This document shows, piece by piece, positions 22,501 to 33,215 of a DNA stretch of 64,000 nt (its first letter is position 1; every line of letters begins with the position of its first letter). The notes below the pieces were generated by a model. It was not told the DNA's origin and searched no databases. It saw only the letters and a program-made list of their open reading frames with translations. This DNA comes from Piezodorus guildinii (taxonomy: Eukaryota; Arthropoda; Insecta; Hemiptera; Pentatomidae). The stretch spans positions 153,024,399-153,088,398 of the forward strand of contig CM041294.1 of the NCBI GenBank assembly GCA_023052935.1, read 5' to 3'. Both the position numbers and the translations under genes were made by a program.

Positions 22501-23288
22501 TTTCCTATAATGGCTCTTTTATCAGAGAGCTTTTGGCAAAGCACAAATAGATTTATCAACATCTAGTTCTATCAATGGTAGCAATTCTGCCCTTAATTTC
22601 TACTTCTGAATTAATTATTCGCCACAACACCTCACAGGTACTTGAAAGTACTGCAGCTATGTAACGTGTTTTCACCCACCTTCATAATATCTCTTCTTTC
22701 CCTAGTATGTCTTGAAAATTTCGTATATTAAGTCTTTTCTAAATAATAATTTAAATGAATAATTTATTTATTTCCATTTAGGGCAACACCTATACAAATG
22801 GAGCTGGCTGGTATATCACAAATAATAAATCTATTTCTAGCTTACACCTATAGTATAATCTATAATAAAGAAAACAGAAACGAATACAAATACATACAAA
22901 ACAATTTAAAAATAAGCATAACAGGCTTCCTACATTTATGCTCACAGTTTTCCAAGATATACATAAATAAAAATTTACAATCTGATGTAAAATAAGCAGT
23001 AATAATAAAAAAAAAATTAAGTGTAAGTTTATTTTTTAGATTGTTATAAGCTCATAGTATCCTGTAAATATATAATATATTATTCATATAAAGAACTTAA
23101 TGGGTTAAATGGTCAATAATTAATGATAATACAGCAACAATTTATCGTGAATCTAAACAACTAAGCTCAATATGCAAAGATGACTCGTTTATTATTTTTA
23201 AAGGTAGATATTTGGGCTGATTAGTTTCTTCCAAAAAAACATCATGTGTTTGGATGTTGTTAATTATCTTTTTCAGTATCAATTAGTT
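22501..23288. other. Unassigned region
   Basis: No recognisable coding or repeat motif; weak continuation of the RTE-like relic up to about 22700 is possible. Confidence 0.35.
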
Positions 23289-23690
23289 TTATATATCATA
23301 GTTATTTTCATTATTTAAAGAAGGGTTTAAAAATTTAGATAAAGCCTCTGTAGGACCATCAATATTATTTATGATAGGTCTGAGATTTTGTTTATCTTTG
23401 TGGGTTTTAATTAGACCATGTATTCTAGGAATGCAAAAATCAGTTACTTGTAGTTTATTTTTTGATCTTTTGTCTATATAGCAATTTTCGAATATTTTAG
23501 CGACATATAAGTTTATTTTATTAACCAGAACTTTAAATTTGTCGTTTCTCATTTTCCTATAGGTATTTTCACCATTGGGTTCCATTAACATTTTATCATT
23601 GTACTCATTTTTGTGAATAAATACTATTTTTTTAGTTTTATCTGTTTTAATCACGATGATGTCTTTATTTTTATCCAAAAAAGTTTTAAA
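23289..23690 (-). pseudogene. Penelope-like element reverse transcriptase fragment
   Basis: A 129-residue open frame on the minus strand contains DIIVIKTDKTKKIVFIHKNE and YNDKMLMEP, then FCIPRIHGLIKTHKDKQNLR, PIINNIDGPTEALSKFLNP. Penelope-like RTs carry 'I-x-K-x-DK-x(3)-V-x(4)-YxxK', then 'P-x(2)-YGLPKIHK-x(6)-RPI-x(5)-PTxxLSKxL' in this order, so the assignment is good. The palm with the catalytic Asp pair, the thumb and the GIY-YIG endonuclease are absent; the frame stops at 23289. The terminal region with a hammerhead motif lies directly upstream (23691-23890). Confidence 0.75.
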
Positions 23691-23890
23691 AATATTTTAA
23701 ATCTTTTATAATTGTGGATATAATTAGTTGACCGTTTAGAAGACTAGTTTCCACTCGCCTACCAGACGCCCTGATGATGACCCACAATGGGGGTCGAAAC
23801 GTTGGCAAACAATAAAATAGTTGAAACTATTCAGTTGTTTCTTTTAATGACCGCCATCCGGACTAATTCCTTCAGTAAATCTTTTATAAT
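23691..23890. repeat. Penelope-like terminal repeat (pLTR) piece
   Basis: Shares 'gtggatataattagttgacc' and the block 'actaattccttc' with 61935-62340, where it is tandemly repeated. It contains a hammerhead core at 23771-23800. The arrangement next to a Penelope RT start fits a Penelope terminal repeat. Confidence 0.6.
23763..23806 (+). ncRNA. Hammerhead ribozyme motif (type a)
   Basis: The plus strand reads GCC, CTGATGA, TGACCC, loop ACAATG, GGGGTC, GAAAC, GTT, GGC. This has the invariant CUGANGA and GAAA boxes, a stem II of GACCC/GGGTC, a self-complementary ACGU at stem III (as in dimeric Penelope hammerheads), and GCC/GGC able to close stem I. Self-cleavage after GUU is predicted. Hammerheads are known in terminal repeats of Penelope-like elements, which matches the adjacent RT. 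Confidence 0.7.
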
Positions 23891-24049
23891 TTGTGATTTT
23901 AGGATTGAGTTTTTATTATTTATTTTTGTTTGTTTTATTGATGCTTAAAGGTGTAAAACTTGGAAGTCATCAACGCCTATAAATTCACTTAAATATAATA
24001 GATTTGGGAAAAAAGAGTTCTATTTTAACTTAAATAAAATAATAATAAT

Positions 24050-24241
24050 AATTCCCAGCCTCTCCCCCGGGTGTGTGAGACCCGTCAGCCAAATGGTGGC
24101 TACTCACAAAATTAGGCGTAGGGAGTGATGACCCTACACTATAAATTGCATCGTGAAACGCGAGTGTAAACTTCCGGAGTTTACACCGCGAGGCCCAGGG
24201 CCTGCATGGCCTGTCGCGCCAATGAAAAAAAAAAAAAAAAA
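24050..24241 (+). mobile_element. SINE, 5'-truncated copy
   Basis: Corresponds to the 3' two thirds of the SINE at 40872-41156. Shared blocks are CAGCCTCTCCC, GACCCGTCAGCC, GCGTAGGGAGTGATGA, TTTACACCGCGAGGCC and the end CGCGCCAATG followed by a 17-bp A tail (24225-24241). The tRNA-like head is missing. Confidence 0.75.
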
Positions 24242-25189
24242 ATATATATATATACATAGTTTTAAGTTATAACTATTTTATAAGTTATTTATGTATTTTA
24301 AATATATTATTAAAGTTTTTTTTTTTTCTGTTATAATTATAATTTCCTCCAATGCACATACCTTGTACTATTTTATTTATAATTTCTAATATTTCTGGTA
24401 TTTATAACATTCTTCTAATAATTTCTAATATTGTGGTGCACGTTGTTCATTGAGTCCAGGTTTATATTCTCTATAATTCTTTTGGAGCTGATTCTTTTCC
24501 AGTCCATACTTCTCCAAAAATACTCTCATAGTTAGGATATCGCTACACGGTGAGAATCGTAGTGTAGGTGAGGTGAAATTCGTGAATCGTAGGTTAGGTT
24601 ATGTGAAAGTGAATATCACATACTTTCAACATATTACAATATAATAAATATTTAATTACCGAATTGTCTATATTACTTCATCATTTATTTTTTATAAATA
24701 ATGTTTAATTTCTTAAAATCGAGTTTCTACAATAAAAAACATGTTTTCATGTTGTGTATATTACACTTGTTTGTTTTGATACAACTTTATCTTTAATTTT
24801 TTTTGCCTTTTTTAAAAATTATATTTAATGATATTATAGGTTTTTTTCTAATATTAATATTTCATGTCATTATCCAAAATTATTTTTTTTAAATAGGCCT
24901 TCCCCCTCTCCACCTACTTTCGTGTACACATACAAGACTTGCTTTATCTCACCTACACATACCCTATTTCTCAACGTGTAGTGCTGTCTTTAATGGAATG
25001 GTCTCCCTGGTTCCAAACTCGATATTCTCCACTAAGTAGGGAATACATTTTGCATAAATGCTTCTTTTTTCTACTTGTATTTTGCTACCTTGTTCTAGTT
25101 CATTTGCCTCATATATGATTGTGGGATCTACTATCAGTGTTCTTACAAATATTATAAATATGGCATATACTTTCAATAGTGATTTCTTT
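24242..25189. other. AT-rich region, no gene recognised
   Basis: No coding motif. Contains two adjacent TAGGTTAGGTTA-like units near 24590, too few for a telomeric tract. Confidence 0.4.
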
Positions 25190-25490
25190 CTTTTATTTAT
25201 TTAACGTCACCTTATGCTACTAAGGCTAGTCGGAGGATGCTACAGTGGGAATCCTAAATTTTGCCTATCCAGGTTTTATTAGGATAGGGATATTTAAAGA
25301 GGAGCACGGTATAACTAGAGGCACCCCTCCGAAGGACGGTATAACTAAGGATTTTTTACTTCCTTTAAAAAAATCTTAGGACCACCTGCGCCAATAGTGG
25401 TTTAAGGAAGATAATTTTATCATGACCCTGACCAAATAGGATTTGTTATCAAGTCTTGAGGGTCATTTGTATTATAAATAAATAAATAAA
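25190..25490 (-). mobile_element. Possible second SINE family, copy 1
   Basis: On the minus strand a more GC-balanced segment contains GCGCAGGTGGTCCTAAGATT, also seen in modified form at 40560-40590, and ends in GGTGACGTTAAATAAATAAA. AAATAAATAAA-type tracts lie at both borders, so tail and target duplication cannot be separated. No RNA polymerase III boxes were convincing in this copy. Confidence 0.35.
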
Positions 25491-25854
25491 TAAATCATGA
25501 TTGTTAAAATGTTTGAAATTAGTTAATAGTAACTTAAAATTAGTCAATTTTTGATATTAAGAAAATATATAATTTTTTAGTGTGTTGCTGAATCCCTGGC
25601 CTAAGAAGTTTTTTAATAATAATTATTTTTAATAAAGAATGTGTGGAGATTTTCGAGTATTAATTAAAAGGTAAATTTCTTTTATGAATTATATTATATT
25701 TATTTCTTTGTCTCTCTATGTATAAAAAGCTGCCGTGATTATTTTTGACATTCTTTGCTAAAGGTTTATGAGTAAAATACATTGCAATTTAGCTTTTCTT
25801 TGTAACTAAAAAAAATATTTTCTGTAGCGGAGTCATATAAAAATTATTCCTGAA

Positions 25855-26160
25855 ATATGAGTAGTAATATAAACGGTTCATATACGGTTGGAAAGCGCAA
25901 AGATTTAGAAAACAGATATGAAACCTTCCCAATATAAAGCTTTTATAAGTTCAATAACTTATGAAAATATGTTATAGGTATCGAGGGAAGTCAGAAATAG
26001 TAAATTGATATAAATCTATAAACTATCATTGTTATTAACTATTTCAACTTTTAAATTATTTCATGAAAGCAGATCTTTCGCTGTAAAATAAATAGGATTT
26101 CCATGAAAACTAAATAAACCTTCAAAATTTATTTTAAATAGTTTATTGGAAATATAAAAC
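25855..26160 (-). mobile_element. Old HINE-like fragment
   Basis: The block 'atgagtagtaatataaacggtt', 'acggttggaaagcgcaaagat' and the following 'agcttttataagtt' match the middle of the HINE-like family at low identity. No termini. Confidence 0.4.
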
Positions 26161-26319
26161 AGTAATACACATAATATGATAAGAGCCTTAGTTATTTTTA
26201 TAGTTTTGGAAACCATAAATTGAAATCTAGTTTTGTTTTTTTTATATGGAATTTTTTTTTTTTTTATGAATAAAATAAATAAAACTATCGCTTCTTTTTT
26301 TTATTATATTTTTATTTAT

Positions 26320-26700
26320 TTTTACATAAATAAATCTTCAATTACGTTTCGAGATATGTTTTGCCTCATCTTCAGATTATATAATTAAAATCCAAAACAA
26401 TCTAATATCATCATCATATCTACAACAAAACAAATAATATTCAAAATTTATAATTATCATCATATATAATATAATATCATTTATATAATATCATCAATTC
26501 ATAATCAATATCATATTCCTTAATTTGTTTTTCCATATTTCACAAATATATTTCATTTATATTATGATCACTTTACTTATGTTCATCACTTATATAATAA
26601 TAATTCCGTCATTAATTGTTAAAATTTCTATTTCACTATCACATAACTTAAATTGTTTTAACATTTGCACTATTATGTACATACAAGTATAAGCAGACTG
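26320..26700 (-). repeat. Penelope-type terminal piece, family 2
   Basis: Starts with 'tttatttttacataaataaat', an inverted hammerhead-like box, then ATC-rich sequence and a block 'ttcactatcacataacttaaa' with 'ttgttttaacatttgcac', also found at 62670-62730. Two copies with a similar head and tail suggest one element family. Confidence 0.45.
26340..26378 (-). ncRNA. Hammerhead-like motif (type b, weak stem II)
   Basis: The minus strand reads CTGAAGA, TGAGGC, loop, ATCTC, GAAAC, GT. The CUGANGA and GAAA boxes are intact, but stem II keeps only GAG/CTC. Compare the intact version at 60030-60070. Confidence 0.4.
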
Positions 26701-26984
26701 AAGGTTACCTCTAATCTCATTCCATTCCTGAACTTGTTAATGCTTGGAAGTGACTCCAACGTTAGATCCCAAACCTCCAGGCATAAAGGAAACAATTTTT
26801 AAAGGTACTTTTTTTTTAAAAAATATGTAGTGATGAGCATAGGAACTAATACAGAACAAAAAAGTTTCAAAGATTTTAGTCCTTTCCTTATATGCCGTTT
26901 CTTTAATAGCTATGCACCATTAATCTCTATTAAATTTCGTAAAAATACTACAATATTACTAACAGTGACTTCGTTATTCGGATT

Positions 26985-27080
26985 CTACGTATCTTTAAAC
27001 GTAAGCTCTCAAATTTTAGGGAGGAGGGGGTAATTTTTTTATTTGGTCCATTACAATGGTTCTTAATTGAAAATAATAAA
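26985..27080 (+). repeat. Dispersed repeat D, short copy
   Basis: Contains 'aacgtaagctctcaaatttt', a G-rich short stretch, T run, then 'tccattacaatggttcttaa' and 'ttgaaaataat', matching 18030-18130 and the reverse complement of 56670-56770. Confidence 0.5.
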
Positions 27081-27910
27081 ACAAAAAAATATATATAAAA
27101 TTTATTATTAAAACAATAAATAAATTTAAAAAAAACAAAACGATAAATATAATAATTATATTTACTTATTCGTGTCTATGTATCTGTATGTATGTATATG
27201 TCTGTTTAATGTGTATGTATGGATGATTTGCATGTATGCTTATGTAGGTGTGTATATCTATATTCACCAGTGCACCAGGAAAACTTTCTCATTATTATAC
27301 CTTCTTTCATAACTATATTTTTATTTTTTAATCTTAATATAATGCCTTGTTATTCCTTATTCATTCAAATATTTTTCTTTAAGCACTTCCTTAATTCTAG
27401 GTAGTATCTCTCTTTATTTTTTATTATTTTTCTTATTCAAACTTCTTTTCTTTATCTCACTTTTCACATGTTTACATTTCGGTCAGCTCCTTCTCTATTC
27501 CATGAATACTCTCCAATGGAATGTCAACATTTCAATTCATCGACGTAACGAACTGAATTATCTACTCTGCTACCGAAATTGCTCTGTCATCTCTAATCAG
27601 GAAACCTGCTTAAAACCAACAAGCAAATTCGAATTTCGGGTATGGACGATAAAACGAAATGACTACTTAGGAGGATAAATTGCTTGTATTTTTACGTTTT
27701 CATAAAATATGGTGTTCCCTTTTCTGATATCCCCAATAACTCGCAGTTACAGGTAATATCTATTAGAATTATTTCTCAGCCGCTCTCTTTCACGTTATGC
27801 TCTGTCTACCTTCCTCCTGGCCGATCATTTTCCGTTCTTGAGCCAAAAGGTTCCTTGCCTCTGAAAATCTCCAGTGGTTTTAGCTGGGGATTTTAACGCG
27901 CATAGCCTAT

Positions 27911-28342
27911 TAATAATAATAAAAATGTTTATTAATATAACATTTTTTTTCTATAAAAAGGTAAAAAAAAAAAAAAACATTCTTGCTTAGGATTACTCCG
28001 TCAGCAGAGTTGCAAATATTATAAATTGAAATAAACAAATGAAGAAATAATAGTAATATTACACTTAAATAAGCAAATAATTAAAAATGAATCATAACAC
28101 GACATATCAAGCTAATAAACGGATCAGTAAAGAAAATAACTATCATAAACGTAAATATTAATAAACAAAAGGAATTACTCATTTAAATATCGAAAGTAAA
28201 ATTGTTCAACAATTTTTTTTTTCTTAATTATAATTAAATTCTTGAACTAAAAAAGCTCTATAACGTAATGCTTTGCTTAAAAACTTTACTCGGATTTTAT
28301 TATTTTTAAATGTATTTATTTAATGTTAATTTTTTTACTTTT

Positions 28343-28403
<61 letters not shown>

Positions 28404-28715
28404 GTATATATGTTTTTTTATTTAATTTGATTTAACCTGATACATATTTATCTTTGACTGATGATGTTACATTTATTCTTACTATTGAGTATTCTTATAG
28501 TTATTTGTTTTCAACTATTTGTTGTTATTTTTTTAAAACTAAAATCATTGTTCATTGTTTAACCTAAAATTGATTTTCTAAATTGAGTGTGTAGCAGTGA
28601 TTACCCACTGATGTGGCACTTATGATTGTCTATATTGGCTTCCCATATTGAGTTGATATTATCTCTACCACATTCGTATTAATATCATATTTCTTAAACA
28701 AATACTTCCATGGCG
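27911..28715 (-). mobile_element. 805-bp insertion with 8-bp target duplication
   Basis: TAGCCTAT stands at 27903-27910 and again at 28716-28723, and removing one copy plus the insert restores the LINE endonuclease reading. On the minus strand the insert ends in AATAAACATTTTTATTATTATTA, a polyadenylation signal followed by an ATT-repeat tail, as in 5'-truncated LINE copies. The inner sequence is AT-rich and includes an (AT)n run at 28347-28400. No protein motif recognised. Confidence 0.6.
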
Positions 28716-30364
28716 TAGCCTATATGGGATAGTGACCACTTAGACGAAAGCTTCATTGACACTTCTCAATTGAATACCGTTAACAACCATATCTATTACA
28801 CTTAATTCTGTACCCGCTTCGACAAACTCTCTACTATCGACCTTACCATCACAAGCCCTCAGTTACAAGCAACGACCCAATGGTACACCTTAGATGTTAC
28901 ACACTGCTGTGGAAACTTCCCCATAATTACCAAAACTCTCCATAAATGCTCCATACATAGCAGACTCAACAAATGGCTGACTAAAACAGGCAGATTGGTC
29001 TTTGTACCAAGAGAACGTCCAACTTGCTGACATTGACTTATCCGAAACTGATCTTAATAGACTCATCGAAAACATTAATGACAAATTGCTTACTCCTGGA
29101 CAGATTGCTATCCCATACACATCTACAAACGACAATGCACGTCTTGGTTCCCGCCCACCTCTACCTTGGTAGAATGATGAATGTACCAAAGCTATAAAGA
29201 TAGGCGGAAGGATTAGAAATTTTTTTCGGTCACTATCTTCCCAAAACCTAGAGACATAACAAGTGAGAGAAAACATGCTGGATATATCATAAAAAAGAAT
29301 AAGAATCTATCTTGCCAAACATTCCTTAGTAAGGTCAGCTGTGACATTACAAGTTCCGTTTTCTGAGAAACAGTTCGCAAAATCCTGGGATATGGTTTTT
29401 CTTCCCAAATAACCAGTTTAAAAAACCGCGGCCTGTTTGTAACTAATCCAGTTACTTTAGAGGATACTTTATCTAACCACTTCTATGCCACCTCTTCCAC
29501 CGCTAACTTCTCTCCTCACATTCTTATTATAAAACAATCCAGTGGATCAATCCCTCTAAACATTCCATCTAGTCCATCTGATCCCCTAAATCACTCCTTT
29601 TCCATGACAGAATTCCAGAAAATATTCCTAAACTGCTCCAGATCGGATATATATTGGTATGATCAAACATCAAAAATAATTCTACGGGTTTTAAATACTT
29701 TATTTTTATCCGAAGGCTTTCCAAATGTATGGAGAAAAGCAATTACGATTCCTGTACTCAAGAAAGATCAAGATCCCGTGAACGTTATCGACCAATCTCC
29801 ATCACCTGTTCTATGTGCAAGTAATGAAGAAACTGATAAGTAATCGCTTGCTGTGGTTCCTGGGATCGGAAAATGTTCTTCCCCTATGGCAGAGTGGTTT
29901 AAAGGAAGAAGCACAAGAGACAACCTGGTCCGCCTGGAATGTGTCATTTTAGATGCCTTCGAACACAAACGAAAACTATTGGGTGTTTTTCTTAACATAG
30001 AGAGTGCATTTGACAGGACTTGAATAAGGTTAGCATGGGTATCAATGTGCATATCCTTGCTTTCATCTTTAGATTTCTAACAAATAAAAGATTCAGGGTT
30101 AGACTTGATGATGTCTATCCTCGTGAATATGAATAAGAAAATGGCGTTCCTCAGGGTAAGGAAAACAAGTGCAGATTTACAAGAAAAAATACAATCGGTT
30201 GTATTATGTTCGTTACCATTCAGTACCATCCCTAAGTTTCTGCTCGATCTTAACTTCGAGATTCCTTCTTTCCATACAATAGAACCATCTCCAATATATC
30301 CTCGGCAATTTCCCATTTCGAGAACCTGTCTTTCCCTTACCAAATTAATAATAAAAAACACGTT

Positions 30365-30575
30365 CCCATAAATATATAAAAAGGAATTTTTAAAAACACC
30401 AATTTTACTTTATTTTTTTCATTTGTTATTGAGGTTAACTTATTTTATTTTATTTTTTGTTTGTTTTACTTTGCACATATTGAATGAATGACTTTTTTCT
30501 CCAATACTTATTGGCCAAGATAGTGGCAGATTGTATCATTTCTCAATAAAGTAATATTATTTCTAAAAAAAACAA
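30365..30575 (+). mobile_element. Jockey-type LINE 3' tail
   Basis: The end 'ccaatacttattggccaaga' then 'tagtggcagattgtatcatt' is nearly the same as the 3' UTR of the full-length Jockey LINE at 54880-54920, and is followed by an interrupted A tail. A severely 5'-truncated insertion inside the older LINE. Confidence 0.6.
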
Positions 30576-31219
30576 AAAAACTTCAAGCTTGACCCGGTGT
30601 TACTGAATATTACATATATAGTGTGTGATGGTAGGCAACATCAGTTCTCCCTTTCTCCACTCTGTAGCAACTATACTGCAGAACTGGTCGGAACCTATGA
30701 AAGTTCAAATGTTATTCACTTCACTAAAACAACACCGGTTATTTGCACTGACTCCTCCGAATTGAACTTATTGGCCCTACTCAGCTTGAGACACCCTTTC
30801 TCCAACGATTTTCTTATTCAAAATATTCTTTTATCATAGCAGTCCACAAAAGCTTCTAATAGTTCAGTTTATTTTGTCTGGGTCCCGTTCCGCTGCGGTA
30901 TAGTTGGCAATAAACCTATGAACCATGCTGCTAAATAATCAATAGTAGATAGCATTCCGTTTATTGGAGTGTCTATTGGCGGCTATTTTTCGGTAATCAA
31001 GCAACGGATTCAGATGAAATGAGCAAATATTTGGCACTAAACGACCACGGACATACGGCTATCTCATGACACGGGAACATCCTACGAACTGTCCAACATG
31101 CGGTTGTCCTCTTACAGTGAAGCACATCTTGACAGAATGTAGGGCTTACGATCACGGAGCACATTTTGCCATAGACACTGATATACACACCGTTCTACAA
31201 GATGACATACAGAAATTGC

Positions 31220-31480
31220 AAAGATTTTGTATTGTAAGGATTGAATACGGGGAGAATTTGATGGTTTAGTAGAGCCCTAAGCACCACCTCGTAATTACAA
31301 ATTTGCCTAATGATGGACATGTAGATGAGTCTTTTGTAGTTGCGTGGAAGATCAGAGCGTCCTTCTAGTAATGTTAGTAACGAGCAGTTTCTTGTCGCTT
31401 CAGTCCAGTGTGTAGTTTCCATGTTTGACGTTTGTCATGTAGTAGTCCTAGGTAACGGATATGTTTAACTGGGACAAGTG
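31220..31480 (-). pseudogene. LINE RT thumb fragment
   Basis: Minus-strand reading contains VPVKHIRYLGLLHDKRQTWK, then LLEGRSDLPRNYKRLIYMSI and IRQICNYEVVLRALLNHQIL. This parallels the intact Jockey ORF2 region VRYLGFLLDKRLTWNPH, SKLSVANKLLIYKTILKPIW. Frame is broken once. Confidence 0.5.
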
Positions 31481-31550
31481 AAATATTATTAAAGAATACT
31501 GCACGGTATGATAACATAGGTTTACGACGAATTCATAGAAAATAAATATG

Positions 31551-31601
<51 letters not shown>

Positions 31602-31943
31602 TTTTTCATATCCCAATTCATAACATGTATTTGCACGCATAATTTATCTATTTAAACATCTGTCGTAACTGTGTTACATTTAGGATTGATAATGATGTAT
31701 CAGTGTCTGTTTACAAAATAGTAATCATTGAGTTTAACAATAGAGCTGATGGGGCTCACCCATTTTCGTGTTTATGAAGGCTTACGACTAATTAATATCT
31801 AATATTTGTAACTTATGTACTAATAAAAACTAACATTTAGTATGTTTTACCACGTACTGGAGTCGGTGCAGGAGTTATCGAATTGAATATAGGATTTGTT
31901 AATGATTTTAACGATTCAAGAAATTTAATAAGTCGTTGCCTTA
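31281..31943. other. Mixed low-complexity sequence
   Basis: Holds the antisense LINE fragment on its left, an (AT)n run at 31558-31582 followed by a T run to about 31606, and unassigned AT-rich sequence up to the Helitron at 31944. Confidence 0.5.
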
Positions 31944-32161
31944 TCTATACTAATATTATAAAGCTATAGAGTTTATTTGTTTGTTTGTTTGAACGCGCTA
32001 ATCTCAGGAACTACTGGTTCGAATTAAAAAATTATTTTTGAGTTGGATAGTCCATTTATTGAGGAAGGCTATAGGCTATATAACATCACGCTGCAACCAA
32101 TAGGAGCGAAGAATCAGTGGAAAATGTGGAGAAAATTAACCTCGCATCCCAATGATCCTAA

Positions 32162-32362
32162 ATGATTTACCTTTTAATTTTAATATATAATATCAATTTC
32201 CCGTTGTTATCGTTTGCTGTAACAATTAATAAATCACAGAGACAAACGTTTAAACACGTTGAAATCGATTTACGTCAAGACTGCTTTTCACAAGGTCAAC
32301 TATATTTCGCGTTGTCAAGATCGGGTTGCGGAGAAAATCAGTATGTTCTTCTACCAAAATAA
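32162..32362 (+). pseudogene. Helitron PIF1 helicase C-terminus
   Basis: The 66-residue frame contains [36 protein letters not shown] and ENQYVLLPK. This is the helicase motif V/VI region (T-x-NKSQGQT ... FSHGQLYVALSR) of the PIF1-type helicase at the end of Helitron RepHel proteins. The Gly of the SQGQT box is Arg. The Rep domain and Walker motifs are missing. Confidence 0.75.
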
Positions 32363-32404
32363 AATAAAAGTATCATTTACGTACTTTAAAATGTATTCTT
32401 TTAA

Positions 32405-33160
32405 AAATCCCACAGAGCAACATCTTTAAATAGCTTGGCATAACTATAGATCATTTCAGAACGATGGCAAAAGATGGCATATCGAAAATTAAATTGGAAA
32501 TGGTTGAAGGATCGATCATAGGTATCTTGAATGGTGTTCTTTAGAGCAAATAGGTGTAGCTTCTTACGAATTTTTTTTTTTACCATTCCTTTCCTCTTAG
32601 GGACCACTTTATACAGAGCAGACAAATGGACAGTGCTGAAATCCTCTATAAGGAGATTTTTTGCTCATGAAATAGACTTTTGCAAAATAGCCTGCAACAT
32701 ATCCAGGCTGCGAAGAGTCCTAAATGTGGATATAAGAAAAAAGTAGAGGCTGAGATTAGCATCTTGAATTAAATATCTAAGAAGAAACTCATGTGGTACT
32801 GCCAAATCATGAGGATGGACGAGACGCGGTAATGATGAAAATGAATCATAAAATGATTATGTACTTTCCGCAGAGGAGGCGAAGGCGAGGAAGACCCCAC
32901 AAAACGTGGATAGAGAGTGTGAGGGAGGGGGTGGCGGTCAGAGGCTTGACGGAGGAGGACTGCAGGGACAGGGAGCACTGGCCTTCGGAAATACTAAGTT
33001 TTGGAATGTGACGCAAGCAAATAATTATAAAAAAGAGAAAAAAGAAAAGAAAAAAGTTGAAATTGTATCCATAAATACGCCCACAACTCAGTTATTTTTG
33101 AAGATATAGAAAACTGTATATCGAGTTTTAGAAACAGTAACCAGAGAAAAAAAAAAAATT
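32405..33160 (+). mobile_element. LINE 3' fragment nested in Helitron
   Basis: Translation gives ADKWTVLKSSIRRFFAHEID, NISRLRRVLNVDIRKK, then after shifts a decayed MRMDETR, and RRRRRGRPHKTWIESVREG with GLTEEDCRDREHW. The ISRLxRVxNxDIRxK ... RxxRGRPxxxWxExxRE...DREHW order marks the end of a family of insect LINE ORF2 proteins. An A run at about 33148-33159 ends it. The second Helitron (33216-34278) lacks it and shows the uninterrupted sequence. Confidence 0.6.
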
Positions 33161-33215
33161 CTTAATCCCGATCACAATAGAAATTGATGCGGACGAAGTC
33201 GCGAGCAACAGCTAG

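Larger units (their letters stand above)
27502..31275 (+). mobile_element. Degenerate RNase H-bearing LINE (I-like)
   Basis: The remains of one ORF2 can be followed in order. Endonuclease: MNTLQWNV at 27502, QETCLKPTS, YLPPGRSFS, up to about 27905. Linker and RT: NPVTLEDTLSNHF and WRKAITIPVLKKDQDPVNV, then FKGRSTRDNLVRLECV with FLNIESAFDRT (29400-30130). RNase H-like part: FVWVPSHCG in decayed form at 30870-30930. C-terminal finger: CPTCGCPLTVKHILTEC at 31085-31140. Endonuclease, RT, RNase H and C-terminal CCHC finger together fit I-like or related clades. Multiple stops and shifts; interrupted at 27911-28715 and about 30365-30575. Confidence 0.7.
31944..33215 (+). mobile_element. Helitron, first of a tandem pair
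   Basis: Starts TCTATACTAATATTATAAAG after an A and ends with hairpin GCGGACGAAGTCGC, then GAGCAACAGCTAG before a T. TC...CTAG ends, a hairpin about 10 bp from the end and A/T insertion are the Helitron hallmarks. It carries only the last part of a PIF1-type helicase ORF, so it depended on a full element elsewhere. A LINE fragment (32405-33160) is nested near its 3' end. The second Helitron begins immediately at 33216. Confidence 0.85.

Noticed and set aside
24580..24605. TTAGG-like telomere repeats (TAGGTTAGGTTA)
   Set aside because: Only two units, no array; chance occurrence is likely.
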